The notes under the pieces were generated by a model. The model ran no database searches. It saw only the letters and a list, made by a program, of their open reading frames with translations, and was not told the DNA's origin. This document shows positions 33,241 through 45,500 of a stretch of DNA of 64,000 bases, piece by piece (positions within the stretch are counted from its first letter, which is position 1; each line of letters opens with the position of its first letter). Both the position numbers and the translations under genes were made by a program. This DNA comes from Lasiosphaeria ovina (Eukaryota > Ascomycota > Sordariomycetes > Sordariales > Lasiosphaeriaceae): contig JAULSN010000001.1 in assembly GCA_033439765.1 (NCBI GenBank), positions 2,170,001 to 2,234,000 of the forward strand, given 5' to 3'.

Positions 33241-33759
33241 TGCTATTTCGTTGAGAATCCCAAGTTAAAAACACACACATATAGTATACGGACACACATA
33301 AAATAGACACATACATACCTTGCCTATATAACGATATATCAGTGGTGACGGATATTGAGGGTGAAAGCTGGATTGCGAGGTAGGTAAGCAATCCGGCAGG
33401 CGTGTTGGTAGGTGGGTAGGGAAGGGAAGGGATAGTATATATATAAACACATACGCACAAACTCATCAAGGCAAACCCAATCGCGGCCTTCTTAAGAAGC
33501 ATCGACACCGCGTATCCAAAGCAGAAACATCTCACGAACAGCACAGCACAAAACGCATCGCTCATAAAGTCCAAGGCCTCTTCATTAACCCCCGAGGGGT
33601 GCAGGCAGACAGGCGCTATATAAATACATTTTCCTTCAAGAGATAAAATAAATAAAAAAAAGCAAAGAAAAAAGAAAAAGAACAACGCCAAACACCCCGC
33701 TCCGCTCGCCCCTCCCGTCCTGATTTTCCCGACCCAACCCCAGGTCCCGGCCCCCAGCA

Positions 33760-34314
33760 TCAGAGCAGCAGTTTGGCCGCGCAGTCCTTCCAGACGCGCA
33801 GCACGTCGGCCGACCGTTCGACGCTGGGGTCCGAGACCCGGGCGACACAATCCGCGACCGTCTCCTGCTCGCCAACCCGGACCTGCCCCAGGCCTCCACT
33901 GACGCCGAGCCCCAGCCCCAGCCCGGCCACGGCGAGGACGGCCTTGGCGCGGGCCAGGCGCTGGTGCTCAGTGCCCGTGTCGGCGCGGGGCAGGTCGAGC
34001 GTGGCGAAGAACCACGCGAGGATTTCCCGCCGCTGCTGCTGCCCCTCGGCAGCGACAGCGACAGCAGCAGCAGCAGCAGCGCCCTTGGCGGCGTCGTCAA
34101 AGATTTCGGCCGCGCACTCGTACCAGAACGCGGGGCGGATGGCGTCGAACTCTGGCCCGGCGATGAACGGGGCCCCGATCTCGCCGGGCTTCTTGGTGTC
34201 GACGGCCGCCACGACGTCGGCGAGCGCAGCGAACGGGTCCGCGGCCATCTTGGCACGGTTGTAGCCGCGCGCGGCGGCCTCGATGGCCGCCCAGGCCGTC
34301 TCCGTCTTGAGGTT

Positions 34315-34346
<32 letters not shown>

Positions 34347-37300
34347 CCCCGCCGGACAGCTTGCTCTTCTTGGTCGGTCTGTCGACGTCCATGGCGTCCG
34401 GGTCCTCTGAGACGTCCATATGGGGGCGCACGAGGGGCGCGATGTCGGACAGCAACATGTCCAGGTCGTCGCGGGCGGCGGCGAACTTCCACAGGCAGCG
34501 GAGCGCGTGCGGGCGGTACTCGTCGTTGTTGCGCTTAGCCTCGCGCAAGGCGACCTTCTTCAGCTGGTCGCCCAGCGCCGCCCCCTTCTTCTCCCACAGC
34601 GGCTTGCTCGCCCGCACAAAGTCGGGGAACGGCTCGAGCAGCTTCTCCTTATCGGGGAAGGTCTTGAGCGCCAGTGCCCGGTCGTAGACGGGCCAGATGG
34701 TCTCGAGGACGGCGACGGCCGACGCGCCGGACACCGTCTTGCCGCTGCTGACGGCGGCGGCAAACGAGCCCGTGGCGAGGGCGCCGGCGTGCTTGAGGGC
34801 CCACTGGGGCGAATCGAGCGCCTTGAGCAGTAGCTCGACGATCTCGGCCGTGTAGCGGTGCACGGTGAAGACGCCGCCGGCGTGCTTGTTCCACACCTCT
34901 TCAAACTCCTTCTGCACGTACTCGTCCGTGTCGTGCTTTGCCACATATGCCAGCGGCAGCAGCTCGTTCTCCAGGGCGCTGAAGTGGTCCGGCGAGATCT
35001 TGGACAGCGCCAGCACGGCATCGGCCACCTTTTGCCGCTGCGCCTCGCCCTCTGCGCCAAAGTAGAGCTTGATGATCTGTGGCGGGAACCGGGTTCCCTC
35101 GGGCGGCACGACGCGGATGATGTAGGCCGTGGCGCGCGCGTACGCCTTGCTGACCTCGTCGTTCTTGTCGAGGATGTGCTTCAGCATCTGCTGCAGGAAC
35201 CGCGACGAGTAGGGCGCAAAGTCGGCCCCGTGCCGGATGGCCAGCGTCGTGAGCACGCGGCTGCACCCGATCTTGCTGGGCATGCCTATCGCCGTCTTGA
35301 CCGTCTCCTCGAGTTTGGGACACAGCTTGGCCATGACGTCGGCGTCGACACTGCGCAGGCAGTCCTCGATGGCCTCGGCGATGGGGCTCTGCGACACAAT
35401 GGCGCTGCGCAGCTTGTCGATCTGGTCCCGCTTGTCTTCGGCCACGCGCTGGTAGTAATAATTAATACCCTCGGGCTCGATGGTGCTGAGGAGACCCAGC
35501 AGGTGCGGCACCATGACGGGGATGTAGGGCCTCAGTGACTTGCCGCCGCTCTTGGCGATCTTGGTGATGGTCATGGTCGAGAAGAGCTTGACATCCTCGA
35601 CGCTGCTCTCGATGCCCTTGTCCGACAGCAGAAACGGCAGGGCCTCGTTCATCATGGCCTTGGCCGAGGCCGTGGTGCCAGACTCCTCGAGCTGTCGAAC
35701 CAGGGTTGTCGACAGCGAGATGCAGAGGTTGAGGGCGGCGTTCCTGACCGTCGTCTTGACGTCGTCGAGCACCTTGAGCGCAGCCGCCCAGATTTTGGCA
35801 TAGTATGCCTCGTATTTCCCAAAGGGCCGCCCGCTGATCAGGTCGGCGATGGCGGCGCAGCTGGCCTCTCGGACCCGCCACTCCTTTCCGAGGATGCTTT
35901 TGAGCAGGTCATTCATGATGGCGTCGAAATGCTCCTCCAGCACCGCGCCCGAGTTCTTCACCAGAGCCTTCCAGATGTCGTTCATCGACTTCTGCACGTT
36001 CCGGTTTGGGTCGAAGCGGTACCGATACAGCTTGGGGTACAGCTTGGGGTCGACCTCGGACTCGGAGAGGATGCTGCTCAGCCCGAACCGCCCAAACGCC
36101 GACCGCGTCGACCACGTCGCCGCATTCGTAGCCAGTGACATGAACTTGTACACGAGGCTCTGGTCGCCGACTTCGTTGGCCAGGCTCATGATGTCCTTGT
36201 ACGACGTGACCGACTTGCCCTCCCCTGTCGGCAGGGCGCCGGCCTCAAACAGCTCGGTGTCCTGGTCCACCTTCAGTTGCGGACCGGACCCAGTAAAGGC
36301 CGAGACGAGATCCCGGACGAGCTCGCCCTTGAGCCCCTCATCGCCCTTCTCGTAGACGAGGGCTAGGCCTCGCGAGGCCGTCTCCTGGACCAGCTCGTCC
36401 CGCGCACTGAGCAACCTCATGAAGGCGACCTGGCACTCTCTCAGCCGTGCCTGCACCTCTGGTAGGTGCGAGCAGTGCTGAATGAAGCAGAACAGCCAGA
36501 TCCCCGACGCCTTGAGCAGAGACGGCTTTGTAGACTTGCAGTCGGCCAACAGCTTCTCTAGAACCGCCGTAACATGGCCAGAGCGCTTAGGCGTCAGGTA
36601 TGAGTCGTTTCCGGACTCGACGTCGACGGTAAGCTGGACGACTTCGGCATCCCAGCAGGCAACTGCTGCCGCAAGGGCCTCTCCGACCGTGAAGTGCGAG
36701 TCTGCCTGTTTGATCTCGTACAGAGAATAGAGCTTGTCCAGGATGGTCTGGAGAATGCTGTTCCCGTCGGCGTCGGGCTCTGTCGCTGCGGGCGGGAGGG
36801 AAATGGCCAGCCGGCCCAGGGCATGCGTGGCCTTCTCGTTGCCCTTCTTCGCCTGAACAAACAGGGGGTCGATAAAGGACTTGGAGATGTATACGGCCGT
36901 CGTTTCTTGGTCTGCTCCGGGTACGAGACCAATACCAGCGGTCCAAAGCTGCGAATAAGCGTCAAACAGCGCCTCCTGAGTAGACAGGGACGACGAGGAA
37001 ACCTTGTCGAGAGTCGGAAACTTGCGGGACCAATCGGTAGTGTCGTAGACATACGAGTCGTCGGTGCGAGCGTAGACGTGCCTGGAGAGCATGTGGGCGA
37101 GGGCGAGGAAGGCCCCCTCGACGGCATTAAGTTCGGAGCCGACTGCCGTCTCCCGCGTGTCAATGATTTGGACCAAGGTGGACGTGTACCCGGCAACGGA
37201 GGCGGGGTCGTTTCTTCGATGGCCGGCGAGAATTCCAAAGGCCCTTGCGCCAATAACTCTGACTTCTTTCTTGTTCGATTTGACCAGGAACAAGAGCTCA

Positions 37301-39574
37301 CCAGCCCGTAACCAGTGCCACTTAAGATTGAGCCACGGGCTGAAGGATGCAATATCGACAAAGGACTGGGCGCACTGTTGTCGAGCAGCATCCGTATTGC
37401 GCTCTTTAACCATGCCCTGGAAGGCAATGTCTATAAGATCGGTAAGTCGCTGCGAGTCGTTGGCGGATTCCATGGTAGACACAAGGTAACCACGAATCGC
37501 GTGCCTAGTAGCAAGGTCCGAATATACCAACGTCTCAAGCCGGCGCTCCCAGCCCGTCTCAAGCTTGAAGTCTTTCAGGGCCGTCAGGAAGATGATGCGC
37601 TTGATGTAGTCTAAGGCGACGGGGAACGCTCGGGGCGAAAGGGGCCCAAAGTTTGGGAACTGGGGTAGCGACCGCGCGTCCATGTCGACGTCCCTTGTTG
37701 GTTGCGGTACTTCGTTTACCAGGTTGCTGATCCAGGTCTCTGGTTGTATAGGCGGCCTCAGGTCCCCGAAGTAGGCGTGGGTCATGGCACGCCAGTCGGG
37801 CAGTGCCACCGACCCGTCCGTGTGTGCGTGGTATGTCCACGGATCCAAGCCTTTCTGTCCCTCCTCGACCACATCGCTGCGCTCGCCCTCGTAGCCGGCG
37901 ATGGCCACGATATCGATCCACCTAGCCGTGATGTCGGACAGCGGGAGACACTCGTTCGCATACTTGGTAACTGCGTGTCGGACGCTGCGGACAACGGGGC
38001 CGCTTATCTGCTGTAGCATGAACCCCTCAAGAAGAGAGCCGAGTAGATGATCGAGGCCGTGGCCGGGTTTGAAGACGGAGACGAGAGACGATAGTGCGCT
38101 GTCAATGCCAACGACAACCTCAGGGGCGGGATCCTTCAAAAGGCCCATCAAGAGAAACCATATTATGGCCAGAAACTCGGAGGGCTTCAGCTCGGATCTT
38201 CTTCCAACAACCCCCATGGTCTCGTAAGCTCTCTCCCGGAGAGAGAGGTCGTCCCGGGACAGACCCTCGCCAACCGGGAAGCCTTGGTTGTTTATGAATT
38301 CTTGCAGCTTGTAGACCAGCTGTGCGCCGATGGGGCCGTAGCCAGGCTGGGAAGGGCCAATGCGGCCAATCCAGTTGATATACTCAAAGAGGGCCCAGTG
38401 AAGTTTGGTCAGTTCGAGTCCTGACGTAGCCTTCAAAGCCTGGGACACGGGCGCGTGCTGCTCGCCGTGCGATTCTGGGGTAGCCCGCTGCTTGTTGACG
38501 TTGTCTTCGAACACATCCAAGACCTGGGGGAGCGTGGTCGAGACCTGAGACTTTGTCAGGAGAGCCAGGATGCGGATGCGATAGGGCGGGGGTAGCTTCG
38601 AGTGTGCCCGGAACAGCTTATTGACCAAGTCTATATTCTCGAGGGAGACAACGCATCTCTTGAGCATGTCGTCGCCAGGGCCCGAGACTCGCGAGTCAGA
38701 GGCGGCGGCGGCATAGACTGCGGGCATGAAGCGCTCCTCGTCAGTGAAAGCGCCGCTTGCCAGGAAGCCAGTAACCTTGATGCGCGTCAGGGGTAGACTA
38801 AGCCCGCTAGTTGGGTTCCAAGTTTCTGGCTTGCCGAGAGTCAGGAAGCGAATGTCGTCTTCTGTCAGTCCGGGCAGCTTGGCGAGGGGCGGGTTGTTCA
38901 GGCGGAACAGCAGGAGTTTCCCGAGGCGCTCGGCAACGAATTCGGCATCCTTGGGGTCCTCAAGCCCAATGTCTTTGCGGAAGGCGGCATCTCCCTGGCT
39001 TCCACGCGAGGGCAGCTTCAGGTCCGGTAGTAGGCGAAGGAAGACGTTGAAAAGGGTTGGGAGAGTGGCGGCGGATGTGTCAGAGACGGCGGAAATACCG
39101 CGGAGCACGACGGGAATCAGGGGGCGGCGATCCTCGACGTCCAGTCTAGCGAGACTATGCTGGACAAAGACTAGGTCAAAGTACATGACGAGTGCTGCGT
39201 CGCTTTTCTTGTACTGGGCGAGCAAGGCGGCCACTGGCAACACGATCCTGTGAGAGCAGTTAGCAACCTAACGGCTCAGAGTCTGTTTCGGGGAGGGACT
39301 GGACTAGGGCTGAGTCTGGAGAACTACTGTGTAGAAAGGAAAGCGGTTGCAGCAAAACTCACCCCGGCGCCTGGATAAACGTCTTAAGTCTCTGGCATAT
39401 CTGGGTGACCTTATCACGGACAGAGGCATGCTCGCTTCCGGCTTTGAGGAGAAGAGGGGGGAGGTAGGTGTTGAGGAGCGGCTGCAGCTTTGCGACGTTG
39501 TTCGCCACGGCCAGAATCCGAAAGTCGACCTTTTCCACCAGCTCCAGCTCGCGAGACTCAGTAGAGGCAGCCAT
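33760..39574 (-). CDS. ECM29: Proteasome-associated adaptor/scaffold ECM29, HEAT repeats
   Basis: Two exons (39574-39363, 39247-33760) join through a GTGAGT...GCTAAC...CAG intron to 1899 residues, the normal length for Ecm29. The protein is built of HEAT-like helical repeats and binds the 26S proteasome, bridging core and regulatory particles and inhibiting aberrant assemblies. Recognisable parts are the N-terminal ELVEKVDFRILAVANN with LQPLLNTYLPPLLLK, the SVRDKVTQICQRLK segment, GFLASGAFTDEERFMP, and the long C-terminal array (MNDIWKALVKNSG, WRVREASCAAIADL, LCPKLEETVKTAIG). A poly-Ser stretch near residue 1720 comes from (AGC)n. The acidic-then-basic DAMDVDRPTKKSKL just before it looks like an inserted nuclear-localisation-type linker. 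A piece of its 3' coding end (33965-34047) is duplicated at 59283-59364. Confidence 0.95.
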
Positions 39575-42500
39575 CGTGAGTTAAGGAGATGGAGGGTTAG
39601 GTTGGTGGCCCAAGGGACGGCTCATGCGCTAAGGCCGCGATTCCGCGATTCTGCGATGCTGGAGACGAAGAACGGCGAACGAAGAAAAGGGTTGGAGAGA
39701 AGCCACCGAGAAGGAAAAGAAAACGACGAAAAGAGCGCTCAAATGCAGCGATGAAACGAAGGGCGCCGTCTCCTGCTCGTCGTCAACGTCGTGCCCGCGC
39801 GTCTGTTGAATGCCTGGCTGGCTGTTGGAAGGCTTCCACGATGATGCACTCCTCCAGGTGGTCAGGTAAGCTTCAGGAGCTAGGGTGCTGTACGGATGCT
39901 TGCCCCACCAACATGCGAGTCTGCGCCGCAGCTCCAAACCCCCGACCCCCGATCTCCAGTCCCGCCAGGTGACTAAGCGGGAGCTGTTCGGGACCCCTGC
40001 CTTGAGAGCTGGGCCGCAAGGGCCACCTTTCGCCTTGGCACGCAGTGTCCACTAATTATCCCTTTAATTGCCCAGCAGACTTTGAAACTCGAAGCTCGAA
40101 AGACGAAATCCTCTCGGACTATATACTGAATACATTCCCCAGAATATTTTCAGGTTCTTATTAGGTTTTTCTTTACGACTTTCTCTTTTTTGTTCTTTTT
40201 ATTCTTCTCCTCCCTTTTCTCCTTTTTCCCTTTTCTCTTTTCTCTTTTCTATTTCCTCAAGAGATTTAAGCACAGGCACCAGCATAGTATTTGTAAGCTA
40301 TGGCGTAATAACTATCCTCTCTTTCATTTACCTTAGTTAGTTTCAATTACTAAATCGAATTCCTAATTATAAGTCTATTGTCTCGGTACACTTGAAAGCT
40401 AGGTACCAATGAAGGAGCTGAGGATAGTCATGAGAGTATGTAAGATAACGGCTACAAGTGTTCAGTGTTGGCACTGAGTGGTGTTTAAAATAATGCTCGG
40501 CTCTCGTCTTTAAAAGTCGGCAGTTCATGGAGCATGTCAGTCATAAATATACAACATATTGTGGGATGGCCCTCTTCGGCTCCTCCCTTTTACATGTCCG
40601 CTTAGTGTTCAGCAAAAGTCGATCACTGTCAGTAAATTGGCCGAGGAGGCTAGCAAAGACCGCTTCATCGAGGTGTAACCTCCCGATGCCTCTCGACCTC
40701 TGGCCTTAATATGGGTCATATAGAGGCATCCATGGTGATCCCAGTCAATGGCAATCTGTACCTGCATGGCGGCTTATGAGGACGGGAAATTTTCCGACTT
40801 CACAGACAGGAAGATAGACGGACTAGCCGTCCGTGTCTATATGGTGTCGTACTATCCACTTACGGGCGGCCGGACGCGAGGCGGCATGTAGCCACGGCAG
40901 GTTTGTTCATGATGCTGCGATGCACCCTTCCCGATGGCTCGTTTCCGCCGCGTGTCGCGCTTCATTACCCCCCTGGGGGCTCCCCCCGTCTTGCCGGTGG
41001 TCCGGATCAAGGGTTTTGTTCGTGTCCACCTCGGTGAAACACCTCCTCGGCGTCACTGGGCGGGAAATCAGTCTTCTAGAATCCAGATTGTATGAAAGTC
41101 AATGCCGTTAGATTGCCTTGGCTGTCGAGATCGCCGGAGCCGCCGACCCGTTTTGCGTCTGAACCGGGTAACCGCGGCTGGCGGATCGAGACATCAGCCT
41201 GTAGAGTTATGTATTTTCCGATTGTCGCTTCGCTGCTCTTGGTCTGTCTGCATAATGCGGCTCCAGCCTGTTTGTTTCTTCCCGGCGACATGTGCCGCCC
41301 CTGACTGGAGCATCCAATCACAGTACATCTAGCGGACCGTATCAGGCGATCAACGACACATTCAATTCCAGAACACCGAGGTCGACAGGCAGTTTTCGAT
41401 GTTTGCATGATAGCATGTGCTGTTCAATCTTCTCTTCGTCAGAGCTGCTGGGTGGACTCATTTGGGTATTGAACGGAAACAAATCAAGTAAATAGTATTG
41501 CCAACAAACTGTGAAATAATTACGGTGTAGCCCTTTCACGACCATTACGAAGGTAATTATTGCTTGCCTTCATATCTAGATTGTCTCGCTGGACTAATTA
41601 GTTCCTGGAGGCAAACATCGTTTCACCACGACAATTGTATAACAGCAGGTTGTCGAATTGTCTTACAGGTTCTAATCTTAACCCGCTCCATATAGAAATC
41701 CTAACGAGTAATTAATAACAAGGTACTTCGTATTTTGTAGTGGCATTCATCACAATCTGTAGGCGAACAGCGTAGAACTTTACCAGAAGTGTAAAAAAGT
41801 TTGATGCCAGAACATGAAATAGCCTAGCCTGCAACGTTACTTGGGTATGTAAGAAGACAAGGTACCTTAGATAGGTAGGCGGTAGGTGCATTGCAGGGAA
41901 TCGATAACTGACACTCATATATTCTAAGCCAACTATCAGTTCAAGAGTATGCAGAGGCCTCTCATCGAAGCCTCGAAGTCAAATGGAGAGCTTCCCCTGG
42001 GATGCCAGCCTTGGCCTAGGGATGGCCCGACTGATTTGGCGGTCCGACAGGTGGGCAATAGGCCCGGATGAGCTCTCCAGTAATCGAGCCAAGTGTTGGT
42101 ATATACTGATATGGACGCAGTGGGTAAGGTACTAAGTAGTACTTAGGTAGATTTGGTAATCTTGACGAGATCTGTAGACTCAGGGAAACAGAAACGAAAG
42201 TTTAGATTACGAGGTTAAGGTGCTTGCAACTTGCAACTTAATTTGAATAGGATTATGGGATGGTCTAAGCTGTTAGCCTGAGCTAGATTGCGGCCGAAGA
42301 AAAACCCCACAGGAACAAAGTCAATTCTTGGGAGCACAGGAACTGGACGTGGATCAGGCTCTGGATTTATCGCAGTCCTACCTACAACCCGTGACCTGTA
42401 ACCGACCAACCGAGCGCCCGCACTTGCACTCGCACGAGAAAACGGCAGCAGACAGGAAGTTGGCCACTGTTAGGGTGCTCACGGCATAGAGGCGCCTACC

Positions 42501-45500
42501 AGATTAGGTAACTGTTCTCTTTCCTTTCTTGCTGTCAGCACAGGGTCAAATCCGCTTTCGGCTGCAGCGAGCAGAACCCGGTTCGAATTGCCTTGCCCAG
42601 TAGGTACGGGGTACCTCGCAAAGCCGGCAGACAAAACAGATACCAGGCCAAGAAAAGTCACCCAACCGCCCTACCCGCAGGCCCAACCCCCCCAGCTTGT
42701 CGACTTGGATCAGGGACCGGCAGTTGCTTATATCCCATGTCACGAGCGCAGTTCATAGTTGAGTTGGCGATGCCCGGTGCTTCCGGGAGGCCGGCATGCA
42801 ACGCCGAGGCCGCCCTAAAGCAGTGGCTCCCGTCGGCCTTCTCAAGCTCGATGCATCCTGGGTCTCTGTCTGCAAGATAACGCGAGCAGCGAACCCGAAC
42901 TATGGCCACCCCTACGCCGCCCTCGAGCTGCGTGCTGCTGCCGTCCCGTCCTCTATGCTCCCCCAAAAGCCTCAACCGAGAACCAGCAAAGAGATGGAAC
43001 AAACACAGTCAACGTTAATTAAATCGGGAGATGGAACCATCGACATGAACCTCGACAACCCGCTGTAACAAACCAGAGCAAGATCTCCTCTCTCGATGGC
43101 ACCCTACACTACAAGGAGGAAGGGGGAGAGGCTTACGTACGCACAGGGAACGGTAATATCGGACACGTACGCGTCCCTCCCCCACAGTCGAACAAGGTCC
43201 CTGCACGCTCGGCCGGCTGGCCGGGAGCAGCGCATCGCAGTAAGACGGGAAGCAAGCGAACAGCAAAATAAATAACGAAGCCGAGTTGCAAGACGTTTGT
43301 GAGATGCCAAACACACCACAGACACGCGCAAAAAGTCCCCGATAGAGCCACGCCCTACCGCCATGTCGACACTGAACATGACTGAGAAACCTTGTCTGTT
43401 TCCTTTCCCGGGTTCTCCCAGGGTCGTTGAAGAAGGCCGCTGTCCTCCTAACTCGCGTACGAATGCCCGTGAGCCGGCCGTATCTTTTCTTCTTGCTTTT
43501 TTACACAGCACCGGAAACAGGAGGGATACAAAACCAACGTGGCTATTGGTGCGGCTATCCACACGCGTTTGATAGGTAGCATTGCTCTCTTTCTTGGCCA
43601 GAGCGAAAGCGAGCTACCTCACCTACGGTACCAGTGTAGGGAAAGCCAAGACCGGGACGGAGCAGCTGGCACCAGCTCTCGGCTTCTTCCACGACGGACA
43701 GAGGGCTGACAAAAGAGGAACTAAAAGGACTGACAGGGATCCTGCCGATCTGTGTTTCTGCACGCGTTTTTTTCTAGGGTCCGTGGGAAGCCCGCTCGTC
43801 CCGAACGGTGGTGCTTGGACGCGAGGAGGCTCGGTGCCTGCCAGAATCGAATGCCATGTGGCACGCACAAGCAAGAGAGCCGGCCCAGCTAAGGCAAGGG
43901 GCCAACCAGGCTGCCTTGGGACTTGGGAATATTTAAAAAGGAGCCTGTCTGCGGTATCAAAACAATGCCGTGCGTGCTTGGGAAATGTCCCTCCTTTCTC
44001 GGGCTCGCATGGGAGAGAGCACTAGACCTGGTTGGGCGGCTACTGTAACGTTTTAGGGCTCTCCGTCCTCTCCGTTATTTTTCTCGGACACACTGGGGCT
44101 GCTGCACGAAACGAAACAAAACGAAACGTGCCCGCAAGCCACATCTGCTCACTCCCGGACCCTAGTCCGCTGCTCCAAGGCACGAAACCCGCCAGCCGGG
44201 AGCCCTGATTTGCTGCTTTGGCTCCTTGGCTCCCTACCAACCACGTATGCAGGTGATCGAAAAGGCGTGGCGTCAGTCGCCCTGGCCATTCGTTGACCTG
44301 CATGTGCTCCTAGCGTGCCATGAGATTGGCGAAGCTCCATCGTCTTTCTTTTTCTTGTTCGTCGCCTTCTCCACGAGTCCAGCTGTCACGGTTGACGCAG
44401 CTTGGGAAAGCTTGGGAAAAAAAAAGGGGGGGGAGCTAGCCACGGGAGAGACGCGCGAAACAACGCGACTACGGAGTAATTTACCAAGCAAACGAACGGC
44501 CCTAGAGATCCGCGTTTCCACGGATGACGTTGTATGTCCGTGCGGGGAGTGAAGAAAACGTGGCCAAGGAAACGGAAACCAAGGTGCCTGATTACCTTGG
44601 AGAAGCTAGCAAGAAGAATAAAAGGTGCGTTACAAACTACAAATCGACTCTTTGCCCAAGCTGCTGTCGGTCTGAGTCCGGCTAGGTTCTTGTGTTGTGG
44701 GCTGGAGGGGAAAAAAGGCGAAAAGCTTCCAGTGGCTGTTCTGTGCATTCCATTCCTCATTCGTATTCTACACCACACCCCCCTAAGGGTTATTTACGGA
44801 GGACCCTCCCTTGGGCCTCGTGCTGCTAAGAGCTTTTGCTATGTGGAGCGGAGCGCGGGCGCGCGCAATTTGCATTTTCCCCCAAGGCTGCATGAGTGCG
44901 TGCACGCCATCGCCCCTTAAGAGGAGGTACCTAGGAAAATAAATACCAAGTTCAGGAAGTAGAAACACCATCCTCAGCCGCACAACAAAACGAAGACTGG
45001 AAACACATCTTGGTATCATCTAGTGACGTCTTGTGCCGGCACGGCGGGACTCTCTGTTTGCAGGTCTACTGTGCTGTGGGGAGCAGCCCAGTGTTGTGCT
45101 GTGCTGTGCTGTGCCGTGATGTGATGCGTGCTCCGCGTGTTTGTTCGGGAAGAACAGCCACGCAAAAGCAAACCATCACATCCACGCACCCCCCGTTTGT
45201 TAGTAGTCTCGCAGTTTGGAAAGGTTATTGTTTCTCTCTCCCTCGGTAAATATAGCACATGGCATACGCAATAATGAACTTAAACCACTGCTGGTGACCA
45301 ATGCAGCTAAGCTACGGTAAACATCTCGGCGCATGTTGAGAGAGAGGAGGCGTGCTTGTACCTGGCCTACATCTGAGGTACGTTGTAATTGGCAAGGTAC
45401 TATACAGTACTTGATTTACGCAGTACTATGTAGTGCAGGGGAGTGGCTAAGGCAATGGACAAAGGCAATTCAAGATCATCATGCCATGCGACACAGGGGG

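Larger units (their letters stand above)
30474..33759. other. Relic-rich intergenic stretch
   Basis: The first 600 bp are the promoter/leader of the UBX gene. Beyond about 31 kb the sequence loses coding character. It contains a (GGCAAG)n run (about 30985-31010), a mutated tandem duplication (31691-32050) and a decayed coding region (32704-33240). The T- and TATA-rich 33240-33700 part borders the ECM29 3' end. Confidence 0.5.

Noticed and set aside
33101..33850. 249-codon minus-strand frame at the ECM29 3' end
   Set aside because: It overlaps the end of ECM29 out of frame and is filled by T-rich UTR sequence. Only its last part belongs to the relic at 32704-33240.
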